In this document: positions 27,592 through 36,458 of the stretch, one piece after another
Position numbering within the stretch: position 1 is the stretch's first letter
Layout of the letters: each line of letters begins with the position of its first letter
Assembly: GCA_945860915.1 (NCBI GenBank)
Contig: CAMARR010000003.1
Span: 124,001 to 188,000, forward strand
Length of the DNA stretch: 64,000 nucleotides
Direction of reading: 5' to 3'
From: Candidatus Kuenenia stuttgartensis
Lineage (GTDB): Bacteria; Planctomycetota; GCA-002687715; CAIWVZ01
The notes under the pieces: model-generated
What the model was told of the DNA's origin: nothing
Databases searched by the model: none
The model's input: the letters and a program-made list of their open reading frames with translations, nothing else
Translations under genes and position numbers: made by a program

Positions 27592-28630
27592 TCAGTTCGG
27601 GCAGGTGCCGGCGACAAACGTCACCGTGAAGCTCTGCGCGACGAAGACCAATCCCGACGACGGTTGGTAGAGGCCCGTCGAGAAGTAAAGGCTCAGGCCG
27701 ATGAGCTCTGGGATGTTTGGGATATCAACCGGAACCTGATAGAGCTGGCCGCTGCTCGTTGGCACCGAGAGGATGTCATAGAACGGATAGCCGATGTCAT
27801 AGGTAGTGTTGCCAACCGTGGTCGGGCCAGGGTTGAACGAAACAACCAAGCACCCTGCGCAGCCGGTCGCGCCGGTCATGTAGAGGTCCATGTGGCAGCC
27901 CGGGCTTGCTTGACCCGTGGCATAGGCGGTCGGGGCGCAGCTTCCGGTGACACCAGCTTCTTCGCTGACGCCGTCGTTCATGCCTTGGCCCTTGATGCCC
28001 GCTTGGGGCTTGCCGCCTGAACCGCCCGAAGAGAGCGAATTCGCAAAGGCGCCTGCGTTAATCCATTGGGTCCCGGGACCTGTCACGGAAAAGACGAACG
28101 TGATGCTGTCACCGCAGTCGTCGGCCGCGTTGAAGTCGGGGGCTGCCGAATTCACAATGGCTCGCGAGTTGCCATTGGGGTTGTTCAAGCCAACGCTGAA
28201 ACCGCCAAAGCAGTTGAGCTTGCAAGGATTCGGGGTGCTGCCAGAGGTGACGTCCGCGTCGAACGTGGAGGTCCATGTACTGGCAGAGGCGCCGGATGCA
28301 GAGGTCGACGAGAGGAGCGTCATTGCCGTGACGGCGGGGCGCGGGGCGCGGGGCGTTGAAACGCACGGCAGTGATTTGCGACGCCGCGTAGGACGCGACA
28401 ACGGGTGACGTGTTGTTCACAACCACCGTCAACTGAGATACTGACTTGTCGTAGCTGAACAGCATGGATGCGGTAGTCTGGGTGCCATTACCGCCACCGT
28501 TCGGGATCTGAGCTCCCGAGCAATTGGCAGTGCCGGCTCCGCCAACCTGCAACGACCATGTAGAAACTTGGGCAACAACAGCGGTCGATGCGAGAGCGAC
28601 GGCTGCAACGAATTTCGTGTACTTTGACAT
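27592..28630 (-). pseudogene. Secreted protein, tandem paralog copy 2, frameshifted by an extra 7-bp repeat
   Basis: Copy 2 of the preceding protein. Translation from ATG 28630 gives MSKYTKFVAAVALASTAVVA (signal, then Gln) and follows copy 1 as far as ITAVRFNAPRP. There the frame is lost, and the rest (AVTAMTLLSSTSASG to FVAGTCPN) lies in the next frame as ORF 27592-28401. The break falls on three tandem copies of GCGGGGC (28334-28354). Two copies would restore a 345-residue or so protein in full agreement with copy 1; three give a truncated product of about 173 residues. Everything else looks under selection, so the defect is recent, reversible, or a sequencing error. Only about 30-45 bp separate its start from the divergent sulfatase. 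Confidence 0.85.
28334..28354. repeat. Tandem repeat (GCGGGGC)x3 at the frameshift
   Basis: Three perfect head-to-tail copies of a 7-mer in the coding sequence. Because 7 is not a multiple of 3, each gain or loss changes the reading frame; two copies give the full-length frame by comparison with the intact paralog. Confidence 0.95.
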
Positions 28631-28674
28631 GAACCGCCCAAGCGTCGCGTGTAGCCCCCATTCGAACAAACATA

Positions 28675-29958
28675 TTGCTGATCGTCGCCGATGACCTCGG
28701 CTGGGGCGACGTCGGCGCGAACGGTCAAACACGCATCCTGACGCCGGAAATCGATGGACTCGCACGATCAGGAACTCGCCTCACACAGGCATGGAGCGGC
28801 GCGCCTGTGTGCGCTCCCTCTCGATGCGTTCTTATCACCGGCCGCCACCTGGGGAATTCCCCGATCAGAGACAACATTGAAGTTCAACCTGAAGGACAGG
28901 CTCCGCTTCCTGCTGGCACTCCGAACCTCTTTTTCGCAGCAAAGACAAAAGGCTACAAGACGGCTTGCATCGGGAAATGGGGCCTTGGACCGCCGGGCTC
29001 CTCCGGAGACCCGTTGGCAATCGGAGTCGACCGATTCTTCGGCTTCAATTGTCAACGCCATGCGCACAACTACTTTCCCGAATGGCTGTACGATGATCGC
29101 GCGAAACGGCAACTTGGCGGCTTCGCGTATGCGCCGCAACTCATGCTCGATGAGAGCGTGAAGTTCATTGAGGTCAACCGCGAGCGTCCGTGGCTCCTCG
29201 CTTTTACGAGTCCCCTGCCACACTTGGCTCTTCAGGTGCCCAGTACAACTCTTGAGCGTTACAGAGGTGCATTCCCGGAGACGCCGTACGACGGCAAGCG
29301 TGGCTACCGGCCCCACCCAACGCCTCGCGCCGCATATGCAGCCATGGTCAGTTACCTCGACGATTCCGTGGGCACCTTACTGCGAGCACTTGATCGCACG
29401 GGCCAAGCATGCAATACACTCGTCATTTTCACCAGCGACAATGGAGCGACGTACACGGGAGGAGCCGACACCACCTACTTCAATTCAACCGGCGGTCTCC
29501 GCGGATTCAAGGGCAGTGCCTACGAGGGTGGCCTAAGAGTGCCCCTGATCATGCGTTGGCCCGGTCGCATCGCGGCCGGAGCGACGTCAGATATTCCGAC
29601 AGCGTCCTACGATCTCTGGCCCACGATCGCAGCCGCGACCGGGATTCCGGCGCCACCCCAACCCGACGGCCAAAGCCTTCTCGCGCAACTTCGTGATTCA
29701 ACGGCCGTTGCGCCAGACCGACCCATCTTCGTCGACTTCGCGGGATATGGAGGCTGGATCGCGGTTCGCGAGGGACGTTGGAAAATCGTCCGAAACGGCA
29801 CCAACAAGCGTCCCGACGGGCCTTTCGAGCTCTTTGACCTCGAAACCGATCCGTCTGAGCGAAGTAACGCTGCGGCTCTTCACCCCGAGATTGTTGAGCG
29901 GCTTGCGAAGTTTGCAGCTAAGGAATGCGCGCGCGCCAAAACCGCCGCTGCACACTAA
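28675..29958 (+). CDS. Sulfatase (formylglycine-dependent), Cys type
   Basis: 427 residues from TTG 28675. Sulfatase marks are IVADDLGWGDVG (metal-binding Asp pair), CAPSRCVLITGRH with the C-x-P-S-R formylglycine Cys at about residue 46, GKWGLG, SPLPHLALQVP, TSDNGA, GLRGFKGSAYEGGLRVPLIMRWPG and the C-terminal WKIVRNG. It hydrolyses sulfate esters, in planctomycetes usually from sulfated polysaccharides. The frame continues upstream as RTNILLIVADD, the normal family start, but with no ATG or GTG before a stop at 28630-28632; ATT 28660 or TTG 28675 are the only options. No signal peptide remains, unlike most relatives. It is followed at 16 bp by the DUF1549/DUF1553 gene. Confidence 0.88.
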   Translation: MLIVADDLGWGDVGANGQTRILTPEIDGLARSGTRLTQAWSGAPVCAPSRCVLITGRHLGNSPIRDNIEVQPEGQAPLPAGTPNLFFAAKTKGYKTACIGKWGLGPPGSSGDPLAIGVDRFFGFNCQRHAHNYFPEWLYDDRAKRQLGGFAYAPQLMLDESVKFIEVNRERPWLLAFTSPLPHLALQVPSTTLERYRGAFPETPYDGKRGYRPHPTPRAAYAAMVSYLDDSVGTLLRALDRTGQACNTLVIFTSDNGATYTGGADTTYFNSTGGLRGFKGSAYEGGLRVPLIMRWPGRIAAGATSDIPTASYDLWPTIAAATGIPAPPQPDGQSLLAQLRDSTAVAPDRPIFVDFAGYGGWIAVREGRWKIVRNGTNKRPDGPFELFDLETDPSERSNAAALHPEIVERLAKFAAKECARAKTAAAH

Positions 29959-29974
29959 GATTCCTTGGTGCCCC

Positions 29975-32320
29975 ATGCACCAACGTGAAACCACATCTCT
30001 CGAGCTGGTCGCCGTTCTGATCCTACTATGGACTGGGTCGTTCGTGTCTATCGCGCAACAGCCCGCCGCGTCCGACACGTTCGAAAAGGAAGTTCGCCCA
30101 CTCTTCGCAACACACTGCGTGTCTTGCCACGGTGGTGAGAGCCCCGACGCCGGACTCGATTTCACGTTCGCCCGCGGTGGCATGCCGACCTCCGATGCGG
30201 GGGTGGCGGTTGTTGACAGAAAGGAACCGAACAAGAGTCGGATACTCAAGGCAATTTCCTACGCGGACCCCGACCTCCGTATGCCACCGGACGGACGGCT
30301 CCCCGACGCGGCAATCGCTGCATTCACGGCGTGGGTTGGCTCGGGGGCCTATACACCACCTCCCACGGCCATGCCGCCTCCCAAAGCCACCTCGCGACCC
30401 GAAGGGGTCGGCGATCACTGGGCGTTCCAACCCCGAAGCAAACCAGCACTCTCGTCAACTTGGATTGACGACGCGATCGACATCAAGCTCAGAGAGCGTG
30501 GTCTCACTCGGAACCCGGAGGCGGACCGCCGCACGTGGATTCGGAGAGTTACGTTCGACCTCACTGGCCTGCCTCCAACGGTGCAGGAAATCTCAGCGCT
30601 CCTCGATGACACGTCACCAGACGCGCCAGCGCTCGTCGTGGACCGACTCCTCGCGTCACCGGCTTATGGGGAACGCTTCGGACGCAAGTGGCTCGACGTT
30701 GCGAGGTATGCGGACTCGAATGGCCTCGACGAGAATCTCGCCATCGCGAACGCATGGCGATACCGGGACTGGGTGGTTCGCGCCATCAACAGTGATCTCC
30801 CGTACGACCGATTCTTGACTCTTCAGATTGCAGGTGACCTCGCTGGCGGCGAAGGCGAATCAGATCGCGATCGTCGAGACCGCCTCATCGCCACAGGCTT
30901 CTTGGCGATCGGACCCAAGATGCTCGCCGAACAGGACAAAGAGAAACTCCGGATGGACACCGTCGACGAACAAGTTGACGTCGCGTCCAAAGCCTTCCTC
31001 GGACTAACCGTCGCGTGCGCCCGCTGCCACGACCACAAATTTGATCCTATATCGACAGAAGACTATTACGCGATGGCGGGCGTCTTCCGTTCAACGAAGT
31101 CCTTCGCCAACCTCGCATTCGTTTCTCGCTGGAATTCACATGATCTTTCGAACAAAGAAGAGATCGACGCGCGGGCAACGTGGGACCGGGAACACACCAT
31201 CAAGGAGGCGGCACTGCGATCCGCTCATGCCGCCACCCTTCGTTCACTGCTCCTCCCGTCATCTCGACTGAAAGCCAACATTGCCGTGGGCGCCGCGAGA
31301 CGATCTGAGTTGGCGGCCCATGATGTACGCCGGCCTCCGCCGGCTGAACAAGCGCCTGGAGTTGCTGAAGGCGAGGTGGGCAATGTTGCAGTTCATTTGC
31401 GCGGCAGCCACCTCAGTCTTGGTGCATCTCGCATTGCACGCGGGCCACTTGCCCTTTGGGACGACTCGCTCAGCCGGCCCGAGATCCCGCCGTCGAGTTC
31501 TGGGCGCCTCGCCCTCGCGCAGTGGATGACCGATCCGCGACATCCTCTCGTGGCGAGAGTCGCCGCCAATCGAGCGTGGGCTGCGTTCTTTGGAACGGGG
31601 CTCGTTCGAACTCCATCGAACTTCGGACTGCGTGGCGAGACTCCGACACACCCAGAGCTCCTCGATGCACTCGCGGATCACCTCGTTGCGCACAAATGGT
31701 CGATGAAGTCGTTGCATCGAAGCATCGTATTGTCCGCCACGTACCGTCAGGCGACTGCGACGGTCATCGACGAGCGCGATCCGGATCATCGGTGGCTGGC
31801 AGGATTCCCGCGGCGCCGACTCGATGCCGAGCAGCTTCGGGACGCCTACCTCAGTTACTCAGGCGAACTGGACTCGACACGGGGTGGATCGCTTCTCGAT
31901 GTCGGTGAGGGCGACTATGTGACCAATGATCAATCGCAAGATAAGGGTCGCTACGACCTGCCACGACGCACGCTGTATCTGCCCGTTATTCGCAACGCAG
32001 CCTACGACTATCTAACGACGTTTGACTTTGGAGATCCCTCGCTCCCGATGGATGGGCGCCCGACGACCATCGTCCCAGCGCAAGCGCTCTGGCTTCTGAA
32101 TTCTCCCTTCGTCCAGGCCCGATCGTCGGCTCTCACTGCGTGGGCCACCAAGTCCGCCGATACAACAGCCGCGCGCATCTGCGCGCTGTACGAACGCGTC
32201 ACCGGTCGCCTGCCCAATCCGGACGAGTTCCGGCGCGCGGAGGCCTACCTCCAAGATGCGCCTCTCGATCGCTTTGTCCGAGTCCTCTTGGCGTCAGATG
32301 CCGCGATCTTTTTGAAATAG
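29975..32320 (+). CDS. PSCyt1-DUF1549-DUF1553 planctomycete protein
   Basis: 781 residues from ATG 29975; the track's earlier start reads through the sulfatase. Signal-like helix LVAVLILLWTGSFVSIA, then Gln. The PSCyt1 domain has one heme site CVSCH (residues 48-52). DUF1549 follows (WIRRVTFDLTGLPPT, KWLDVARYADSNGLDEN, then CARCHDHKFDPIS), and DUF1553 forms the C-terminal third (RLALAQWMTDPRHPLVARVAANRAWAAFFG, FGLRGETPTHPELLDALA, TYRQ). The whole is slightly short for the family, mainly in the middle. Function is unknown, though these proteins are always found beside DUF1501 partners, as here (5 bp downstream), and are thought to act outside the cytoplasm with electron transfer. Confidence 0.92.
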   Translation: MHQRETTSLELVAVLILLWTGSFVSIAQQPAASDTFEKEVRPLFATHCVSCHGGESPDAGLDFTFARGGMPTSDAGVAVVDRKEPNKSRILKAISYADPDLRMPPDGRLPDAAIAAFTAWVGSGAYTPPPTAMPPPKATSRPEGVGDHWAFQPRSKPALSSTWIDDAIDIKLRERGLTRNPEADRRTWIRRVTFDLTGLPPTVQEISALLDDTSPDAPALVVDRLLASPAYGERFGRKWLDVARYADSNGLDENLAIANAWRYRDWVVRAINSDLPYDRFLTLQIAGDLAGGEGESDRDRRDRLIATGFLAIGPKMLAEQDKEKLRMDTVDEQVDVASKAFLGLTVACARCHDHKFDPISTEDYYAMAGVFRSTKSFANLAFVSRWNSHDLSNKEEIDARATWDREHTIKEAALRSAHAATLRSLLLPSSRLKANIAVGAARRSELAAHDVRRPPPAEQAPGVAEGEVGNVAVHLRGSHLSLGASRIARGPLALWDDSLSRPEIPPSSSGRLALAQWMTDPRHPLVARVAANRAWAAFFGTGLVRTPSNFGLRGETPTHPELLDALADHLVAHKWSMKSLHRSIVLSATYRQATATVIDERDPDHRWLAGFPRRRLDAEQLRDAYLSYSGELDSTRGGSLLDVGEGDYVTNDQSQDKGRYDLPRRTLYLPVIRNAAYDYLTTFDFGDPSLPMDGRPTTIVPAQALWLLNSPFVQARSSALTAWATKSADTTAARICALYERVTGRLPNPDEFRRAEAYLQDAPLDRFVRVLLASDAAIFLK

Positions 32321-32325
32321 GTTCC

Positions 32326-33711
32326 ATGACGCACCAACTTTCACGACGCGAGCTCCTGAGATCAGCTGCGATCCAACTTGGCGCACTCACGTTGATCGGG
32401 CGGACTCCGGGGACAGCGTCATTACAGGATCCAGTCGTCGCGGCTCGATGTCTGCCCGTGCGCGCCAAACGCGTGATCTTCCTGTTCATGCATGGGGGAC
32501 CGTCGCAGGTCGACACTTTTGATTGGAAGCCGCTCCTCGAGCGCGACAATGGCAAGCCGCTGCCTTTCGCCAAACCACGCGTACAGTTCGCTCAAACCGG
32601 CAACCTTCTTAAGTCACCATGGAAGTTCGCGCAACATGGCGAATCGGGCGCGTGGGTAAGCGAGCTCTTTCCCCACATCGCGCGCCGGGTGGATGACCTT
32701 TGTTTCATCAAGTCCCTGCACGGAACGAATTCAGCGCACGGCGGAGCCCTTCTCAGCCTGCATACAGGAACCGACACCTTCGTCCGTCCATCTATGGGAT
32801 CGTGGATTCTTCATGGCCTTGGCACCGAGAACCGGGACCTTCCAGGATTCATCACGATTTCACCCACGCTCGGTCACGGCGGTGTGCAGAACTGGTCTTC
32901 AGCGTTCCTTCCAGGATCCACACAAGGATCTCCAGTGGGGCGCTCGGGGCTTCCCGCGAAGGAAGCACGACTGCGACACCTGACTGACCCCTCGCGGCTC
33001 CCTGAGGCACAGGCCGAAGACCTTCGGCTGTTACGCGATCTCAATTCTGCCAGTCGCACATCGGCGTCGCATTCCCCGATGCTTGACGCGCAACTTGATG
33101 CGTTCGAGCTGGCGTACCGCATGCAGTCCGAGGCACCGTCCGCGTTCGACGTTTCCAAGGAGTCTGTAGAAACGCAGAAGCTCTATGGCATCGACCAGCC
33201 GACGACCGAAGACTTCGGTCGGCAGTGCCTTCTTGCGCGTCGTCTTTCAGAGCGAGGGGTTCGATTTGTTCAGTGCAGTCATTCCTACAAGTGGGACCAA
33301 CACGAGAACTTGAAGGCCGGCCATGCCAAGAACGCAGCCGAAGTCGATCTCCCGATCGCCGGTCTTTTGACCGACCTTAAGTCGCGCGACCTCTTGAAGG
33401 ACACCCTAGTCCTTTGGGCCGGCGAGTTTGGCCGCACGCCGACGGCACAGGGCAAAGATGGACGCGACCACAATCCGCACGGGTTCACCATCTGGATGGC
33501 TGGTGGCGGAGTGAAACCGGGCTTCTCCTACGGCGCCACCGACGACTACGGTTTCTATGCAACGCAGGACAAAGTCCACATCCACGATCTGCACGCCACG
33601 ATTCTCGCCCTCCTAGGCTTGGATCACGAAAAACTCACGCACCGCTATGCTGGACGTGATTTCCGATTGACTGACGTTTCAGGGCGAATTATCAAAGAGA
33701 CCTTCGCCTAG
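32326..33711 (+). CDS. DUF1501 family protein, Tat-exported
   Basis: 461 residues from ATG 32326. A twin-arginine leader starts the protein (SRRELLRSAAIQLGALTLIG). Family marks are AKRVIFLFMHGGPSQVDTFDWKP, MPRSGS-like metal-site region DDLCFIKSLHGTNSAHGGALLSLHTG, and the C-terminal LVLWAGEFGRTP with DHNPHGFTIWMAGGGVKPG. DUF1501 proteins belong to the alkaline-phosphatase/sulfatase superfamily and usually follow a DUF1549/DUF1553 gene, as here. Tat export implies it folds with its cofactor or metal in the cytoplasm. With the sulfatase it completes a three-gene set (gaps 16 and 5 bp), suggesting joint work on an external substrate. Confidence 0.93.
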   Translation: MTHQLSRRELLRSAAIQLGALTLIGRTPGTASLQDPVVAARCLPVRAKRVIFLFMHGGPSQVDTFDWKPLLERDNGKPLPFAKPRVQFAQTGNLLKSPWKFAQHGESGAWVSELFPHIARRVDDLCFIKSLHGTNSAHGGALLSLHTGTDTFVRPSMGSWILHGLGTENRDLPGFITISPTLGHGGVQNWSSAFLPGSTQGSPVGRSGLPAKEARLRHLTDPSRLPEAQAEDLRLLRDLNSASRTSASHSPMLDAQLDAFELAYRMQSEAPSAFDVSKESVETQKLYGIDQPTTEDFGRQCLLARRLSERGVRFVQCSHSYKWDQHENLKAGHAKNAAEVDLPIAGLLTDLKSRDLLKDTLVLWAGEFGRTPTAQGKDGRDHNPHGFTIWMAGGGVKPGFSYGATDDYGFYATQDKVHIHDLHATILALLGLDHEKLTHRYAGRDFRLTDVSGRIIKETFA

Positions 33712-33722
33712 AAATGACGCGA

Positions 33723-33744
33723 GGGGCGCGGTTGCCCGCACCCC
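33723..33744. terminator. GC-rich hairpin between two convergent genes
   Basis: GGGGCGCGG and CCGCACCCC pair with one mismatch and a 4-nt loop in the 59-bp gap between the DUF1501 gene and the convergent secreted protein. No clear T-run on either strand, so a bidirectional terminator is only probable. Confidence 0.45.
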
Positions 33745-33770
33745 CCGACATCACGAATCGTCAGCCGTGA

Positions 33771-35504
33771 TCAGAACGACTGAAAGTCGTAGTTCCCAGG
33801 CACCGTGAGGCTTGGGATAAACAGGATGGAGCCGACGCCCGCCACGAGCGACGACGTACGTCCCGCTCCAAGTGCGACTTGGAGGTAGTAGTCGCGCCAC
33901 GTGTGAGTCAAAGCAGATGGCGATCCCGACCCACCCGGGGCGAAGGTCGTGTTACCTGCTGAATCGTTAGAGCCGAGGCTGCCACGGCAGATTCCGAGCC
34001 ACTGCGCATCACCTCCCGCAAGGAGCGTCTGTGGATTCGGCATAATGCCGTTGAGGCCTGTGAGGGACACAACGCCGGTGGTCGCATCGAACGTGATCTG
34101 GTAGCTATTCGCCGTCGTCGGCTCGCCCGCGTACGGGACGTTGTTGTAGTTAACTGACACCAAACCTGGTGCAGGACTCGTGACGTTAACGGACCCAAGT
34201 CCGCCCGGACCGGCAAGAGCCGGATTCAGATCTGTCCAGAAGCCAACCGATGCGGGGGCTGTGATGGCCGCAGCGGTGGTTGGTAGCGCCGACGTGTTGC
34301 TTGTGCCGAAGGTCACACGGCCGTTCGACTGCACGTAGAATTGCGTGTAGTTCACGCCGTAGAACGGGATGCTCGACGCAAAGCAGTACGGAAGCGCTGC
34401 GACGTTGATCAACGTACCCACGGTATCTGCGGTTGGTCCTGCAATGGTCGTGAGCGGCGGAGCAGAAATCGCGTGGTACTCCGTTGCCTGAGAAACACGA
34501 AGCGTCGACGCCGCCGTCAGATCGATGGCAACCGACTGCACGGAGAAGTCCGTCGCGGCAGAAAATGAGAACGGGGATGTGAATCCAAAGGACGTCGCGC
34601 CTGGGAATGATGGGAATGGCGACGCGAATGCGCCATTGACGAAGAAAATCGGGCCTCCGAGATTCATGTTCACGATCTGGCCGTCCACGAGCGTGAGACC
34701 CGAGGGAACAAGGGGCAGCGGCGAAACCGCAACATCCCAGTTGGATCCAAGCAGCGTCGTATTCAACGTGATACTGCCGGTAACTGGAACCACTGGAGTG
34801 CAGGCGTAGATCGGCTGAGTCACCGACGTCGGCACATACGCGGTGCCATTCGTGTTATTGACCTTAAGCGACAACTTGGCTTGATTGGTCTGGAACTGCG
34901 GGGATGAAATTGCACCGACATCGAACAGCATGTTCGGGCGCTGATTCGGGGGGGTCACCGACTGCAATGGGTTTCCACAGACCCCTGCGGCATCTGCGTG
35001 ATAATTGCGCGCGGACACAAATGACGTGGCGCTCTGATTAAAAATGCAGTTGGTGGTGAAAGAAGCATTATTGAAGCACGTCTCGACGACGACGTTGGAA
35101 ACACCATCCCAGATGAGAGGCGCCGAGAACACATGCGGGATCTGCCCCGCTGCGGGGACATAGTTTGGGCTTGAAAACACAGTCGGCACTCCGGCGATCC
35201 ATACGGAAGCGTTGGTTGCGGTAGTCAATCCCGCGCCGAGAGTAAAGTTGTTAAGCCCAACAGGATTCGCCGTGACGCAGTCGAATGCGAGTGAGTTGAT
35301 GGGGCCTGGAAGCACTCCCGCGGCAGTCAGCTCGCTAGCGAGAATCACGTACTGGTCACGCGATCCCCACCAGTAGTTGCCGTATGGTGCCGGATACGAT
35401 GTTGTTGTGTTGAGGGTTGATCCCGTTCCGATCGGCACCAAAAATTGTGCAGACGCGGGGAGTCCGATGGCAATTGCTGCCGCGACCATTGCGAACTTCT
35501 TCAT
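33771..35504 (-). CDS. Secreted protein with NIDO-like C-terminal region
   Basis: 577 residues from ATG 35504 (AAAGGA 7 bp upstream); the track start at 35615 is too early. Signal peptide MKKFAMVAAAIAIGLPASA, then Gln. The first 200 residues are a beta domain (YPAPYGNYWWGSRDQYVILASEL, VVVETCFNNASF with several Cys). From about residue 355 a nidogen-like stretch appears (IPFYGVNYTQFYVQSNGRVTFG; VGFWTDLNP; YQITFDATTGVVSLTG). The C-terminal 100 residues (WLGICRGSLGSND to PGNYDFQSF) form another module. It is likely an extracellular or cell-surface protein of unknown role. It faces the DUF1501 gene tail to tail. Confidence 0.78.
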   Translation of the reverse strand: MKKFAMVAAAIAIGLPASAQFLVPIGTGSTLNTTTSYPAPYGNYWWGSRDQYVILASELTAAGVLPGPINSLAFDCVTANPVGLNNFTLGAGLTTATNASVWIAGVPTVFSSPNYVPAAGQIPHVFSAPLIWDGVSNVVVETCFNNASFTTNCIFNQSATSFVSARNYHADAAGVCGNPLQSVTPPNQRPNMLFDVGAISSPQFQTNQAKLSLKVNNTNGTAYVPTSVTQPIYACTPVVPVTGSITLNTTLLGSNWDVAVSPLPLVPSGLTLVDGQIVNMNLGGPIFFVNGAFASPFPSFPGATSFGFTSPFSFSAATDFSVQSVAIDLTAASTLRVSQATEYHAISAPPLTTIAGPTADTVGTLINVAALPYCFASSIPFYGVNYTQFYVQSNGRVTFGTSNTSALPTTAAAITAPASVGFWTDLNPALAGPGGLGSVNVTSPAPGLVSVNYNNVPYAGEPTTANSYQITFDATTGVVSLTGLNGIMPNPQTLLAGGDAQWLGICRGSLGSNDSAGNTTFAPGGSGSPSALTHTWRDYYLQVALGAGRTSSLVAGVGSILFIPSLTVPGNYDFQSF

Positions 35505-35699
35505 GGCGTGTCCTTTGATTATCGGAGCAGTGCTTGCGGCGACCCATTCGGCGAAATGCCGCCTAGATCCCCGGATAGGGCATCTGCTTCCCTGAGGCCA
35601 TTGTAGACAGACCATGGTGGAAAAAGAAGGTCAAGTCATGTTAGGCCCGCCGGTTACGTGTCATAGCCCGAATCGCCGCGCCGCAGTCGTAAGATCGGA

Positions 35700-36458
35700 T
35701 CAACGCGCCGAACTAGGAACCCACAGCTCGAGTGCGGCAATGAGCAAGATGACGCCTGAAATCACCACGTAGGCGCCGCCGGCGGCGATCATGACAAAGA
35801 CGTATTCGACACTCCCCCGTGCCAGCCATTGGGCCGCGAAATCGGCGAGAAGCCCGAGGCACAACCCCAATGTCAGCCAACTCTTAAGCGTGGCGCCGAA
35901 TCGCGTCGCCCACAGCAGCGCGAGCATCCCAATCGAGAGGGTCGCCAATGCGAGGAGGTGGGCATGGGCCGAGGCCACCAAAATCGGTGTCGGTACGGGG
36001 TCAATCACGGTGGGGAACACGACTTTCTTGACGTCGTCCCAAAACTCCAAGGGCAGCTTCTCGCCAATCTTCGACTCATCAGTGGACTTACGTCCGTGGC
36101 ACGACACACATCGCAGCGCCAGAATCTCGGCTGGCGCTTCAGCCCCAAGCACCGGCTCATCGTAAAGTTCATTAGGGCTTTTGCTTGTAATCCACTTGAG
36201 GAGGATCTTGCGCTCAGGGTCCGGGAGCTCGGGCGGGTGATTGCGCAGGAGCGCGGATTCAAGGGGCGGTGCGAGGCGAACCCCGTGATAGGCGCCCTTT
36301 AAGTCATCTAGCGAGACGCCGGGCTTCGAGTCCCTATTCTGGTGATGATCTTCCAAGTGCGCCATCGACGCCCAAAGTCCCCCCGCGATCACAACGAGGA
36401 GGCATGTCACCCCAAGTCGTGCCGGGATCGGGAGGTCTCTGAGGCGCCACGTTGTCAC
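35700..36458 (-). CDS. Membrane-bound c-type cytochrome-like protein
   Basis: 252 residues from GTG 36458. One N-terminal helix (LGVTCLLVVIAGGLWASMAHL) precedes a hydrophilic region with a single heme-binding motif CVSCH (residues 117-121, RCVSCHGRKSTDESKI). Three C-terminal helices follow (LLALATLSIGMLALLWAT, WLTLGLCLGLLADFAAQWL, AAGGAYVVISGVILLIAAL). The C-terminal part carries His residues (SAHAHLL) that could bind a second heme. It is the last gene of a coupled run with two GMO oxidoreductases and ApbE (GTGA overlap with the upstream gene), which suggests it takes electrons from them into the membrane. The exact family is not recognised. Confidence 0.78.
   Translation of the reverse strand: MTTWRLRDLPIPARLGVTCLLVVIAGGLWASMAHLEDHHQNRDSKPGVSLDDLKGAYHGVRLAPPLESALLRNHPPELPDPERKILLKWITSKSPNELYDEPVLGAEAPAEILALRCVSCHGRKSTDESKIGEKLPLEFWDDVKKVVFPTVIDPVPTPILVASAHAHLLALATLSIGMLALLWATRFGATLKSWLTLGLCLGLLADFAAQWLARGSVEYVFVMIAAGGAYVVISGVILLIAALELWVPSSAR

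Noticed and set aside
30132-30818. 228-residue plus-strand ORF
   Set aside because: Alternative frame within the DUF1549/DUF1553 gene.
31230-31400. Possible frameshift in the middle of the DUF1549/DUF1553 gene
   Set aside because: The region looked poorly conserved, but the frame continues into the expected VHLRGSHLSLG motif, so it is only a short or divergent linker.
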